From Pseudoalteromonas peptidolytica (GTDB lineage: Bacteria > Pseudomonadota > Gammaproteobacteria > Enterobacterales > Alteromonadaceae), in NCBI RefSeq assembly GCF_012641745.1, contig NZ_WEHZ01000006.1:62001-126000 (forward strand): a stretch of 64,000 nucleotides of DNA, written 5' to 3'. Of the stretch, positions 8,003 to 17,695 are shown piece by piece. Positions within the stretch are counted from its first letter, which is position 1, and each line of letters begins with the position of its first letter. The notes under the pieces were generated by a model. The model was given only the letters and a program-made list of their open reading frames with translations. It ran no database searches and was not told the origin of the DNA. The translations under genes and the position numbers were made by a program.

Positions 8003-11000
8003 ATGACACAAAATGAAGGCACGGCTTCTGTTATCCTAGATAACGTATGCAAGCTAATCCACAAAAAAGTCCATGCTGACAAAGTGTCACTTGTCGAAAC
8101 GTTTGCCAAAACCTTGTACAGCAATATGTCTAAAGAGGATTTGGCACATCGTAACGACAGTGACTTATACGGCGCAGCATTGAGCCTTTGGAACGCCCTA
8201 GATAAAAATAAGTCTGACGAAGCCGTCATTCGCGTTTTTAATCCTGAGGTGGCAAAAGATGGATGGCAATCTTCGCATACTATTGTTGAGATAATTGCTA
8301 AAGATATGCCGTTTTTAGTTGATTCAGTGCGTATGGCAATGAATCGCAAAAATATTGTCTCTCACCTATTACTTCACGCTCCACTTAAGATACAAAGAAA
8401 CGACGATGGTGCAATCACTGCGCTTTCTAACTTAAAAGCAGAGCAAGAATCAACCTCTACTAAAACCGTATTTTTCATTGAAATTGATAGACAGACAGAT
8501 AATTCAGCTATCGCTGAATTTAAAGCTGAGCTTGAATCTGTTTTAAATGATGTGTCTGTTGCGGTTGCTGATTGGAAGCCCATTCGTGACAAACTGGTGA
8601 GTGTCAGCCAAGAGCTGCCAACTCGTCATTATAGTTGTTCAAAAGAAGAAGTTGCAGAAGCTGTTGAGTTTTTGGACTGGCTGGTGAGCGATAATTTTAC
8701 CTTCATGGGCTATCGTCAGTATGACCTTACACCAGTTCAAGGTGACTACGAGTTAAAACCAGTCGAAGGCACAAGTCTTGGTTTGATGAAAAACTCGGGA
8801 GATGATCATAGCCGCTTACTTTCAGAGTTACCTGAGGTAGCTAGAAAAGAAGCTCGCAGTAGTAACTTGTTAATCTTAACAAAAACTAACTCGCTGTCGC
8901 GTGTACACCGTCCTGCGTACATAGATTATGTTGGTATCAAGCGATTTGATACCAAAGGCAACGTGATTGGTGAAGACCGCTTTATCGGGTTATTCTCTTC
9001 GAGCTTCTACAACAATAGTGCAGCCGACGTTCCGGTACTTAAGAGTAAGATTAACCGTATCATGGAGCAGTGTGACTTTGCTAAAGGCACACATGCTTAC
9101 AAAGCGGTGTTAAATATTCTAGAAACCTATCCGCGTGATGAGTTGGTGCAAGCGCGCGAAAGTGAGCTACTAGAAGTGGCCATGGGCGTGCTACAAACAC
9201 AAGAACGCGACATGTGCCGATTGTTTGTGCGTAAAGATGTATACGGTCGTTTCTTCTCTTGTATGGTCTATGTACCAAGAGAGCGTTACAACACTGCATT
9301 AAGACGTGAAACACAGCAACTACTGGCGCGTGCATTTAAGTCGAGTGAAAAAGTAGAATTCACTACTTTCTTCTCAGAATCAACGTTAGCGCGTACACAT
9401 TACATTGTACGTGTTGATGACAACAATATAGATTATAACGTGAAAGAAATTGAAAATAACTTGGTTGAAGCCGCTCGTACTTGGGAAGACAAGCTACAAG
9501 GTGCATTGCTTGAAAGAGCGGGTGAGTCTCGTGGTAATGAGTTAAACCGTAAATACACCAATGCGTTCCAGTCTGCTTATAAAGACCAAGTATTACCAAG
9601 TGCTGCGGTAGTAGATATCGAGAAACTTGAACAGCTCAACGAAGACAATAAACTGGAGATGCTGTTCTATAGACCTCAAGAAGAAGCGACTTCTCAATTA
9701 GTACGTTTAAGTTTATTCCATAAAGCTGAGCCAATTCACTTGTCAGACGTAATGCCAATGCTTGAAAACTTTGGTCTGCGCGTTATTGGTGAAACACCTT
9801 ATGCAGTGAAGACCACTGATGGTCAAGTAAACTGGATCATGGACTTCTCTATGCTTATCGACAGCAAGGGGATCACCGACTTTGACAAAGTATCAGCACG
9901 TTTCCGTGCTGCATTGACGAATGTTTGGAATAATCGTCTTGAGAACGATGGCTTCAACCGCTTAGTTTTGTTAGGTGGCTTAACTGGACGCGAAGCGTCT
10001 ATTTTACGAGCGTACGCGAAATACATGCGTCAAATTGGCGTGACTTTCTCGCAATCCTACATTGAAAACACGTTCGACCGCTACCCGCACATTGCGGCGA
10101 TGATCGTTGATCTGTTCGTCAAGAAGTTCTCTCCGAAGAAAACGGCATCAGAAAAAACACTGACTAAAGTCATTGATGCTATTTACCAGGAACTAGAGAA
10201 CGTTGCTAATCTTGATGATGACCGTATTATTCGTCTATATGTCGACATGATTAATGCAACGCTACGTACTAACTTCTATCAAAAAGAAGCTGATGGTACG
10301 AATAAGTCATACACGTCATTTAAGATCCAGCCAAGTGCAGTGCCAGATATGCCATTGCCACTACCAGCGTTTGAAATCTTCGTTTATTCACCACGTGTAG
10401 AGGGTGTACACCTGCGTGGCGGAAAAGTAGCTCGTGGTGGCCTACGTTGGTCAGACCGTCGCGAAGATTTCCGCACAGAGGTACTTGGTTTAGTTAAAGC
10501 GCAGCAGGTTAAAAATACGGTTATCGTGCCTGTGGGATCTAAAGGTGGTTTTGTTTGCAAACAACTGCCAACAGAGCGTGAAGCTTTCTTCAAAGAAGGC
10601 CAAGAGTGTTACAAGATCTTTATCCGTGGTCTACTCGACATCACAGATAACATCGTACATGGTGACATCGTTCCGCCAATCGATGTTGTTCGTCATGATG
10701 AAGACGATCCATACCTAGTTGTTGCAGCAGATAAGGGGACAGCTACCTTCTCTGATATCGCAAACGGTATCGCAGAGTCTTACAACTTCTGGTTGGGAGA
10801 TGCGTTTGCTTCTGGTGGTTCGATCGGTTATGACCATAAGAAGATGGGCATTACTGCAAAAGGTGCGTGGGAATCGGTTAAGCGTCATTTCCGTGAGATG
10901 GACATTGATTGTCAAACAACTGACTTTACAGCGGTTGGTATTGGTGACATGGGTGGTGACGTATTTGGTAATGGGATGCTGCTTTCTAAGCACATTCGTT

Positions 11001-12841
11001 TGCAAGCTGCGTTTAACCACATGCACATCTTTATCGATCCAAACCCAGATGCAGCAAGCTCATATGTAGAGCGTGAACGTCTATTTAATCTGCCACGCTC
11101 AAGCTGGGAAGATTATAATAAGGATCTGATTTCTGAAGGCGGTGGTATCTTCTCTCGTGCAGCCAAAGCAATTACGCTAAGCGCTGAAATGAAGAAGATG
11201 ATAGGCACCAAAAAATCTAGCATGACACCAAACGAGTTGATCAAAGCATTGTTGAAGATGCCAGTTGATTTACTGTGGAATGGTGGTATCGGTACTTACA
11301 TCAAGTCTAAATCTGAAACTGACGCTGAAGTTGGGGATCGTGCAAACGATGCACTGCGTATCAACGGCGGTGAACTTGGTGCGAAGATATTTGGTGAAGG
11401 CGGTAACTTAGGTGCTACTCAGTTAGGACGTATAGAGTTTGCTTCAAACGGTGGGCGTATCAACACTGACTTTATCGACAATGTTGGTGGCGTAGCGTGC
11501 TCGGATAATGAAGTTAATATTAAGATCCTACTGAATGGCTTAGTCGCTGAAGGCGATTTGACGAAGAAACAGCGAGATGAATTACTTTACTCGATGACTG
11601 ATGAAGTATCAGAGTTGGTATTAAAAGACTGTTACCGTCAGACGCATACACTTTCGATCACGAAGTCTAAAGGTCCAGCTACGCTAAAAGAGAAAGTACG
11701 CTTTATCCATGCACTTGAAAAAGATGGCAAGCTAAATCGTGCAATCGAATTCTTACCAACAGATGAAGAGCTAGCAGAGCGCGCAGCGGCAGGTAAAGAC
11801 CTAACTCGTCCAGAGCTTTCAGTGTTAGTCTCTTACTCCAAGATGGTACTAAAAGAAACGTTAGTGGTTGATGAGATCTCAGAAAACCCATATTACCGTC
11901 AGCTTTTAGTTAACTCGTTCCCGTTACCACTACGTGAGCGTTTTAATGCTGCAATGGATAACCACCCGCTACGTAAAGAGATCATTGCAACTAAACTTGC
12001 GAACAATATCGTTAATGACATGGGTCTTAACTTTATGGTTCGTATGCACGAAGAAACAGGAGCAACAGATGCAGAGATTGCGATTTGTTACTCTATTGCA
12101 AGCGCTATCTTTGAAATGAAAGAAACGTGGTCAGCTATTTCTTCACTGGATAATAAGATCCCGGCAGCAGTCCAAACGGAAATGTTGTATCAATTACGTC
12201 GTACGGTTCGTCGTGCAACGCGTTGGTTCTTACGTCATCGTGATAAGTCTCAAACAATCGAGCAAACTATCGCGTTCTTTGCTCCTACATTCAAAGATTT
12301 AAGTGCAAACTTACACAACTACATGGTTGCAAACGAAAGCGAGCAAATTGTAGATAAAGCGCGCGACCTTGAATCTCAAGGTGTACCAGCTGAGATTGCA
12401 CTGCGCATCGTATCGCTTTCAAGCTTGTTCTCGGTAATGGACTTAGCAGAAGTAGCTCATAGTGCGGGTCGTAAGATTGGCGTTGTGTCAAACACTTACT
12501 TCACACTGGGTGCAAACATGGGTCTACATTGGTTCCTTGACCAAATTACAGCGCAGCCTGTGGCAAACCACTGGCAAGCACTTGCTCGTGCATCTTATCG
12601 TGAAGAACTTGATTGGCAGCAACGCTCACTATCTGAGGTAGTGCTAAATAGCTTTGCCGGTGATGATAGTGACATCAATGAACAGATTGAGCAGTGGATG
12701 GATAAACAAGCTGGTTTATTACACCGTTGGCAGCAAATGCTAACTGAGTTTAAGACGTCGCAAAGCCATGACTTTGCTAAGTTCTCGGTTGCACTGCGTG
12801 AGCTAATGTTATTAAGCCACAACTGTGATACTTCCAAATAA
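8003..12841 (+). CDS. gdhB: NAD-dependent glutamate dehydrogenase, large (1600-residue) type
   Basis: A 1612-residue protein, the usual size of the large bacterial NAD-GDH class. The ATG at 8003 has AAGGA 10 bases upstream. N-terminal ACT-like regions occupy roughly the first 600 residues. The dehydrogenase core (about residues 780-1250) shows RGGLRWSDRREDFRTEV, VPVGSKGGFVCK with the substrate-binding lysine, and GDMGGDVFGNGML with EGGNLGATQLGRIEF in the nucleotide-binding part. The C-terminal third is the helical domain of the class. It oxidatively deaminates glutamate to 2-oxoglutarate and ammonium in the cytoplasm, mainly catabolically. It stands alone, with its own leader hairpin and a strong terminator. 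Confidence 0.96.
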   Translation: MTQNEGTASVILDNVCKLIHKKVHADKVSLVETFAKTLYSNMSKEDLAHRNDSDLYGAALSLWNALDKNKSDEAVIRVFNPEVAKDGWQSSHTIVEIIAKDMPFLVDSVRMAMNRKNIVSHLLLHAPLKIQRNDDGAITALSNLKAEQESTSTKTVFFIEIDRQTDNSAIAEFKAELESVLNDVSVAVADWKPIRDKLVSVSQELPTRHYSCSKEEVAEAVEFLDWLVSDNFTFMGYRQYDLTPVQGDYELKPVEGTSLGLMKNSGDDHSRLLSELPEVARKEARSSNLLILTKTNSLSRVHRPAYIDYVGIKRFDTKGNVIGEDRFIGLFSSSFYNNSAADVPVLKSKINRIMEQCDFAKGTHAYKAVLNILETYPRDELVQARESELLEVAMGVLQTQERDMCRLFVRKDVYGRFFSCMVYVPRERYNTALRRETQQLLARAFKSSEKVEFTTFFSESTLARTHYIVRVDDNNIDYNVKEIENNLVEAARTWEDKLQGALLERAGESRGNELNRKYTNAFQSAYKDQVLPSAAVVDIEKLEQLNEDNKLEMLFYRPQEEATSQLVRLSLFHKAEPIHLSDVMPMLENFGLRVIGETPYAVKTTDGQVNWIMDFSMLIDSKGITDFDKVSARFRAALTNVWNNRLENDGFNRLVLLGGLTGREASILRAYAKYMRQIGVTFSQSYIENTFDRYPHIAAMIVDLFVKKFSPKKTASEKTLTKVIDAIYQELENVANLDDDRIIRLYVDMINATLRTNFYQKEADGTNKSYTSFKIQPSAVPDMPLPLPAFEIFVYSPRVEGVHLRGGKVARGGLRWSDRREDFRTEVLGLVKAQQVKNTVIVPVGSKGGFVCKQLPTEREAFFKEGQECYKIFIRGLLDITDNIVHGDIVPPIDVVRHDEDDPYLVVAADKGTATFSDIANGIAESYNFWLGDAFASGGSIGYDHKKMGITAKGAWESVKRHFREMDIDCQTTDFTAVGIGDMGGDVFGNGMLLSKHIRLQAAFNHMHIFIDPNPDAASSYVERERLFNLPRSSWEDYNKDLISEGGGIFSRAAKAITLSAEMKKMIGTKKSSMTPNELIKALLKMPVDLLWNGGIGTYIKSKSETDAEVGDRANDALRINGGELGAKIFGEGGNLGATQLGRIEFASNGGRINTDFIDNVGGVACSDNEVNIKILLNGLVAEGDLTKKQRDELLYSMTDEVSELVLKDCYRQTHTLSITKSKGPATLKEKVRFIHALEKDGKLNRAIEFLPTDEELAERAAAGKDLTRPELSVLVSYSKMVLKETLVVDEISENPYYRQLLVNSFPLPLRERFNAAMDNHPLRKEIIATKLANNIVNDMGLNFMVRMHEETGATDAEIAICYSIASAIFEMKETWSAISSLDNKIPAAVQTEMLYQLRRTVRRATRWFLRHRDKSQTIEQTIAFFAPTFKDLSANLHNYMVANESEQIVDKARDLESQGVPAEIALRIVSLSSLFSVMDLAEVAHSAGRKIGVVSNTYFTLGANMGLHWFLDQITAQPVANHWQALARASYREELDWQQRSLSEVVLNSFAGDDSDINEQIEQWMDKQAGLLHRWQQMLTEFKTSQSHDFAKFSVALRELMLLSHNCDTSK

Positions 12842-12856
12842 TCTAGAAATCGCTAC

Positions 12857-12887
12857 AATACCCCAGCTTTGACTGGGGTATTTTTTT
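12857..12887 (+). terminator. Rho-independent terminator of gdhB
   Basis: AATACCCCAG and CTGGGGTATT pair over 10 bp around a 6-nt loop and are followed by a run of seven T. It lies 15 bp after the gdhB stop. Confidence 0.92.
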
Positions 12888-12912
12888 GTCTAATGTCATT
12901 GCCATAATCCAT

Positions 12913-12946
12913 TTAGCTAAAATCACAAAAAGGTGATTTTAGCTAA
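12913..12946 (+). promoter_or_regulatory. 14-bp perfect inverted repeat upstream of pyrD
   Basis: TTAGCTAAAATCAC and GTGATTTTAGCTAA are perfect inverses around a 6-nt AAAAAG loop. The repeat ends 31 bp before the pyrD ATG and lacks a T run, so it is not a standard terminator. It may be an operator or a pyrD leader hairpin. In E. coli, pyrD is controlled by a leader hairpin that depends on the transcription start site, but that hairpin blocks the ribosome site, and this one lies upstream of it. Confidence 0.5.
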
Positions 12947-12977
12947 GTCGATTACGTACCAATACTGAGGAGCTACC

Positions 12978-13988
12978 ATGTTTTACGATCTTGCGCGTCG
13001 TTTTATGTTCAACAAAGATGCGGAGTGGGCACACGATTTTGCCCTAGGCAACCTTCGTCGCTTTGCAAATACGCCAATGAGCCTTGCATGGTCTCAATCA
13101 GTTCAAGACAAACCAGTTAACTTTTTGGGATTAGAATTTAAAAACCCAGTAGGGCTCGCTGCTGGTCTTGACAAAAATGCTGAGTGTATCGAAGCATTCG
13201 CACAAATGGGCTTTGGTTTTATCGAGGTAGGCACTGTTACGCCAAGACCGCAAGCTGGCAACGATAAACCTAGGATCTTTCGTCTACCTGAAGCAAATGC
13301 GATTATCAATCGCATGGGATTTAATAACAAGGGTGTTGATTACTTAGTTAACAATGTTAAAGCGGCAAAATACGATGGGATCCTTGGGATCAACATCGGT
13401 AAAAATAAAGATACACCGAACGAGCAAGGTAAAGATGACTACATTCACTGTATGAGAAAAGTGTTTGAGCATGCGTCTTATATTACTGTCAATATCTCTT
13501 CACCAAATACACCGGGCCTTAGAGATTTGCAATATGGTGAAGCACTAGATGATCTGTTACAAAGCTTGAAAAATGAACAAATGGATCTGGTAGCTAAGCA
13601 CAACAAGTCGGTGCCTATGCTGGTTAAGATCGCCCCTGATGTTGATGGTATTCAGCTAGCTCAAATTGCTGAGTCTCTTGTGAACAATCGTATCGATGGT
13701 GTTATTGCAACAAATACAACATTAGCTCGTGATGCCGTAGAAAACTTAGAGCATGGAAATGAAGCTGGAGGCCTGTCTGGTCGACCGGTTCGTGAGAAAT
13801 CAACGCACGTTGTTAGCGAACTAAAGCGTATTACTGAAGGTAAGCTACCCATTATCGGTGTTGGTGGGATCGACAGTGCTGAGTCTGCTAAAGAGAAGTT
13901 TGCAGCGGGAGCTGATCTTGTTCAAGTGTATACTGGCTTTATTTACGAGGGACCAGAATTGGTCAAAAGGATCGTTACGTCCTTATAA
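12978..13988 (+). CDS. pyrD: Dihydroorotate dehydrogenase (quinone), class 2
   Basis: A 336-residue protein, the same size as the E. coli enzyme. The N-terminal amphipathic region ([11 protein letters not shown]) marks the membrane-associated class 2. The FMN and substrate segments are [31 protein letters not shown] and [10 protein letters not shown]. The catalytic-base serine lies in [11 protein letters not shown], and [14 protein letters not shown] binds the FMN phosphate. It oxidises dihydroorotate to orotate in pyrimidine synthesis and passes electrons to ubiquinone at the inner membrane. A GAGGAG-like ribosome site precedes the ATG. The order pyrD then zapC is also found in E. coli. Confidence 0.96.
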   Translation: MFYDLARRFMFNKDAEWAHDFALGNLRRFANTPMSLAWSQSVQDKPVNFLGLEFKNPVGLAAGLDKNAECIEAFAQMGFGFIEVGTVTPRPQAGNDKPRIFRLPEANAIINRMGFNNKGVDYLVNNVKAAKYDGILGINIGKNKDTPNEQGKDDYIHCMRKVFEHASYITVNISSPNTPGLRDLQYGEALDDLLQSLKNEQMDLVAKHNKSVPMLVKIAPDVDGIQLAQIAESLVNNRIDGVIATNTTLARDAVENLEHGNEAGGLSGRPVREKSTHVVSELKRITEGKLPIIGVGGIDSAESAKEKFAAGADLVQVYTGFIYEGPELVKRIVTSL

Positions 13989-14110
13989 GGATCGCTCATA
14001 TAACAAAATGATCGAAAACAAAACGTTATTATAAAAAATTTCATCATTGCGCTTTTCGCGTTATACTCCCACTTACTGGTTATGGTTAATTAGTTTGTGG
14101 GAGAGTCGTT

Positions 14111-14638
14111 TTGCAAGCTTCAAAAGAGTGGCAATGGATACGCTGCGAGAAAAGAAATAGGCTGTTAATTGACTTAGGTGAAGAGCTTCAGCTTTGTACG
14201 CCTTTTCGAATTCGACACCTGACCGACGACTCTGCATCAAGCCCGACCTTTAGCCTAAACGAGGCCGAATTTTATCAAAACGTATTCGATTACCTTCGTG
14301 GTTTTTCTGTCTGGAGTGAACCACAATGCTGTCAAATTGCTTTGAATGCAACCGCTGCTAAATTCCATCTTCAGCCAATGCAAGCTAAAAGCTGGTTTTT
14401 CAAACCGTACAATGGGTGCGAGCCCGTTAGTGAAGCTGTGGTTTGTTTGCGTTCAAAACAAAGCCAAGGCGAGTTTTTGATAATAGAGCATGACGGCCAA
14501 GCAAGCCTATGTCTAAATCTAAGTCAACAATTTATCTTAGATGAAGGAATTGAACTTGAGCAATTTCAAGCAATTAAGGTACTGAATGATAGATTATCTC
14601 CCCTAGTTTTATCGAACCTAGTACACCGAAGCGCGTAG
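14111..14638 (+). CDS. zapC: Cell division protein ZapC
   Basis: A 175-residue protein starting at a TTG with GGGAG 8 bases upstream and no suitable ATG nearby. The segments EWQWIRCEKRNRLLIDLG, LQPMQAKSWFFKPYNG and FQAIKVLNDRLSPLV line up with E. coli ZapC from memory (WRWYYDEEHDRMMLDL, PQMPKSWHF, AIKIMNDRLKP). ZapC is a cytoplasmic Z-ring stabiliser that promotes FtsZ lateral bundling. Its position after pyrD supports the call. A TATACT hexamer at 14062-14067 may be the -10 element, with only a weak -35. Confidence 0.88.
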   Translation: MQASKEWQWIRCEKRNRLLIDLGEELQLCTPFRIRHLTDDSASSPTFSLNEAEFYQNVFDYLRGFSVWSEPQCCQIALNATAAKFHLQPMQAKSWFFKPYNGCEPVSEAVVCLRSKQSQGEFLIIEHDGQASLCLNLSQQFILDEGIELEQFQAIKVLNDRLSPLVLSNLVHRSA

Positions 14639-14783
14639 CGATATTGAGTTAAGGAATAACACAACGTAATGTCTCGCCCATAACCATACTCTAGCTCCCA
14701 ATCAGAGCACTTCTCCACAAGGTAGCTATTAGCTTTTATAAAGTCTAATTGACCCGAGCCGTTAGGTTGTATTAACTTGTACC
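14566..14783 (-). pseudogene. Open reading frame remnant facing zapC
   Basis: On the minus strand a frame stays open from inside the neighbouring repeat element to a stop at 14566-14568, overlapping the 3' end of zapC. The part outside the repeat (about 14640-14783) reads like protein, for example GSGQLDFIKANSYLVEKC followed by DWELEYGYGRDITLCYSL. No good start codon is visible, because the repeat occupies the place where the 5' part should be. It may be the C-terminal remnant of a gene cut by the repeat. I do not recognise a family, and the part antisense to zapC may be open by chance. Confidence 0.3.
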
Positions 14784-14996
14784 TTATACCAATTAGACTT
14801 AATACTTGCTCAATTTGAAGGAGTAAATCTGACGCTAACCCGTTAAAAATTTCTTATTTAGAACAGCTAAATAGCAAAATTTTTGCCTTGCCTACAGGAC
14901 GTAGGTACCTTAGCGATAGCAGGAGACGGTGGCTGAGTTATCGACAAGATTTTCTCGCCTCAACATAGACCACTTAATTAAGATAATTGGTGTTAA
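14784..14996 (+). repeat. Dispersed MITE-like element, copy 1
   Basis: About 213 bp bounded by imperfect terminal inverted repeats: left TTATACCAATTAGACTTAAT, right complement TTAACACCAATTATCTTAAT. The same sequence, lacking an internal block of about 50 bp (from TGCCTACAGGACGTAGG to GGTGGCTGAG), recurs at 63848-64000. A diverged copy lies at 43014-43163. It carries no transposase and fills most of the 389-bp gap 14639-15027. Confidence 0.8.
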
Positions 14997-15027
14997 ATCA
15001 TTGTAGCAATGAATTAAGGGAATAACT

Positions 15028-15417
15028 ATGAACTGTCTTTGCGACAAAACTTTAAAGCTGATCTACACCGACATTGAAGGCTATTGCGGTTATCAATGCC
15101 CATCTTGTGATGCAGTTTGGCTTCCTCGTAAATTTGTAGAAGCGATTAAACATACCTACCATTTTACATACGCAGACTTTCTTGCGACCCGAACACCACT
15201 CAAACAGAACGCTGTACAATCATGTCCGGATGATGGCCATAAGCTTGTTGCGTATCAGCTCAATAATGCGTCGTTTAGTGAATGTCCGTGTTGTGCCAGT
15301 ATTTGGTTTGAAGCAGGGGAGTTACAGGCACTGTTGCAAAATTACCAACGCGTTAATAGCAACACGAGTATCTTAGACAAGCTAGATATTTTTAATTTGT
15401 TTAACATATTGTCTTAA
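15028..15417 (+). CDS. Zinc-ribbon protein with two TFIIB-type zf domains
   Basis: A 129-residue protein. The N-terminal ribbon has CLCDK and CGYQCPSCDAVWLPR, and the second ribbon has SCPDDGHKL and ECPCCASIWFEAGEL. The C-x2-C plus W-[LF]-x2-x-E[LF] pattern is that of the zf-TFIIB family of small bacterial proteins, and two copies are present. Zinc binding is a safe expectation. The cellular role is unknown, and it could be a protein- or nucleic-acid-binding adaptor. AAGGGA precedes the ATG. It stands alone between a repeat element and rlmKL. Confidence 0.75.
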   Translation: MNCLCDKTLKLIYTDIEGYCGYQCPSCDAVWLPRKFVEAIKHTYHFTYADFLATRTPLKQNAVQSCPDDGHKLVAYQLNNASFSECPCCASIWFEAGELQALLQNYQRVNSNTSILDKLDIFNLFNILS

Positions 15418-15583
15418 CGAGTTTGAAATTGGCAATAAAAACAGACGGATTGGCTTTGTCTAAAGCTAATTTGCATATAATAACAGTGCTCCTGCTATTT
15501 ATCGTCTTCAATCAAAGTCAACTAATAACTAACCATAACTTGTGTGTTATACTGCGCTCAGTTGAAATTTAAGGGTATTCAAA

Positions 15584-17695
15584 TTGCAATTTATCGCATT
15601 GACATCTATTGGTGTAGAGCAGCTACTGGTAGAAGAATTAACCGAGTTCGGTTTTGAAATTAACAAGCAAACGGTTGGGTCTGTAAAGTTCACTGGCACT
15701 AATTTAGACGTACAAAAGTTTTGTATGATGACTCGATTTGCAACACGCGTAATGTTGCTGATTGATGACAAGCCAGAAGTAAACGATAAAGACTCGCTGT
15801 ATAAATTTGTGCGTTTTCAAGCTTGGCAAGACTGGTTTAGTCCTAAGCAAACGTTTGCTGTTGAGTTTAATGGCACCAACAATGCGCTAAAAAATACTCA
15901 ATTCTCTGGTTTAGTCATAAAAGACGGTATTGTTGATTACTTTAATGACTTGTTCGAACAACGCCCCGATGTGGATAAGCAAACACCAGATATTCGCATA
16001 ATTGCGAAACTGACCAAACAAGGTTGTGCGCTTTATATTGACTTTTCTGGCCCGCGTTTGTCTGACAGAGGCTATCGTGATAAACAAGGTAAAGCACCTA
16101 TCCGTGAGCACTTAGCCGCAGCGCTTGTGAAGCGCAGTGGTTGGTTGCAAGATACCAATAAACCACTATTTGACCCCTGTTGCGGCTCGGGTACGTTGTT
16201 GATTGAAGCGGCATCCATGGCGCTTGGATTACCAGCCAATCCAAACAAGGATTTTGCTTTTAAACGTTTACCAAGCTTTCGTGAAAGCAAGTTTAGTGAG
16301 CTAAAAGCGCAGCTTAACGTAGCCCCAGAGCAGAAAAACCTCTGGCTAATAGGTAGCGATATAGATGAACGTGTCCTTGCCATAGCAGAGCGCAATGCCA
16401 AGCGAGCTGGACTGGAGTCACATATCAAATTTAAGTTTGAAGATGCCAACCAGTTGAGCCTTGCCGCCAAGCGTCCAGGTACAGTACTCAGTAACTTACC
16501 TTACGGTGAGCGCTTAGGTGGAATGGCTGAGATAATCACGCTTTACCGCAATATGGGTATTGCTTTCAAAAAGCATTATAGAGGCTGGGATTTGGCTTTA
16601 TTAGCCAGTGAAGAGAGCTTGCTGAAAGTACTAAAGCTAGCACGCAAAAAATCATATAAGTTTAAAAATGGCCCATTAGATGTGCTGCTAAACCTGTATG
16701 AAATGAACGATGCGCAGGTACAACAAAATAAACAAAGTAGTGGTTTAAACTTTGAAGGGTCTAGCGCATTTGGTAACCGCCTCAAGAAAAATGTGCAGAA
16801 CCTTAAGTCGTGGTTAAAAAAAGAAAACGTAAAGGCTTATCGAGTTTACGATGCGGATATTCCAGAATACAACGTTGCGGTAGATGTTTATAACGATAGT
16901 GCGGTGATTTTTGAATATAAGGCGCCGAAAGAAATTGACGATACGGTAGCGCAAAAACGTCTACAGGACGTGATCACACTGACTGCCGAACAGCTTAATA
17001 TTGATCCGCTTAACATTGCGGTAAAAGTAAGAAAGCGTCAAAAAGGTCAAGAGCAATACAAGGCATTAGACAAGCAAAATCGTACTGAAATAGTAGAAGA
17101 ATATGGCGCAAAGTTTAAAGTCAATCTATTTGATTACCTTGATACGGGGTTATTTCTAGATCACCGCTTAGCACGTAAATTTATTCAACAACATGCAAAA
17201 GATAAGCGGGTATTGAACCTGTTTGCATACACAGGAAGCGCCTCGGTACATGCAGCTGTTGGTGGTGCTAAATCGGTCACTACGGTTGATATGTCGAAAA
17301 CCTATTTGAAATGGGCGGAAGAGAACTTTGAGCTTAATAGCTTGAAGAATCCTCGTTTCAGATTTGAGCAAGCTGATTGTTTAAAATGGCTCGAGCGAGC
17401 AGTTGGTCAATATGATCTTATTTTCTTAGACCCTCCAACATTTTCAAATTCAAAACGAATGTCAGATGCCTTTGATGTACAAAGAGATCACCTAAAATTA
17501 TTTGGCTGGGTTAAAAAAATCTTGGCACCTAATGGCGTACTCTTGTTTTCTAATAACAAGCGTGGCTTTAAAATCGATGAGGTTGGACTCGCAGCCTTGG
17601 GGTTAAGTGCTGAAGAGTATTCTACGCAAACTCTATCCCCAGACTTTAAGCGCAACAAACAAATTCATAACAGTTGGTTGATCCGCCATGATTAA
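15584..17695 (+). CDS. rlmL: 23S rRNA m2G2445 and m7G2069 methyltransferase RlmKL
   Basis: A 703-residue fusion, within one residue of the E. coli length. It begins with TTG. The N-terminus MQFIALTSIGVEQLLVEEL aligns with the THUMP-domain start of RlmL. The RlmL half holds FDPCCGSGTLLIEAA (SAM site) and SNLPYGERLGG (NPPY-type catalytic motif). The RlmK half (about residue 400 on) holds NLFAYTGSASVHAA (SAM site) and LIFLDPPTFSNSKRM. It modifies G2445 and G2069 of 23S rRNA before 50S assembly. A TATACT at 15548-15553 may be the promoter -10. The last 8 bases overlap the next gene. Confidence 0.95.
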   Translation: MQFIALTSIGVEQLLVEELTEFGFEINKQTVGSVKFTGTNLDVQKFCMMTRFATRVMLLIDDKPEVNDKDSLYKFVRFQAWQDWFSPKQTFAVEFNGTNNALKNTQFSGLVIKDGIVDYFNDLFEQRPDVDKQTPDIRIIAKLTKQGCALYIDFSGPRLSDRGYRDKQGKAPIREHLAAALVKRSGWLQDTNKPLFDPCCGSGTLLIEAASMALGLPANPNKDFAFKRLPSFRESKFSELKAQLNVAPEQKNLWLIGSDIDERVLAIAERNAKRAGLESHIKFKFEDANQLSLAAKRPGTVLSNLPYGERLGGMAEIITLYRNMGIAFKKHYRGWDLALLASEESLLKVLKLARKKSYKFKNGPLDVLLNLYEMNDAQVQQNKQSSGLNFEGSSAFGNRLKKNVQNLKSWLKKENVKAYRVYDADIPEYNVAVDVYNDSAVIFEYKAPKEIDDTVAQKRLQDVITLTAEQLNIDPLNIAVKVRKRQKGQEQYKALDKQNRTEIVEEYGAKFKVNLFDYLDTGLFLDHRLARKFIQQHAKDKRVLNLFAYTGSASVHAAVGGAKSVTTVDMSKTYLKWAEENFELNSLKNPRFRFEQADCLKWLERAVGQYDLIFLDPPTFSNSKRMSDAFDVQRDHLKLFGWVKKILAPNGVLLFSNNKRGFKIDEVGLAALGLSAEEYSTQTLSPDFKRNKQIHNSWLIRHD

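Noticed and set aside
10719..11069. 116-codon plus-strand open frame inside gdhB
   Set aside because: It overlaps the strongly conserved catalytic region of gdhB in another frame and shows no family features.
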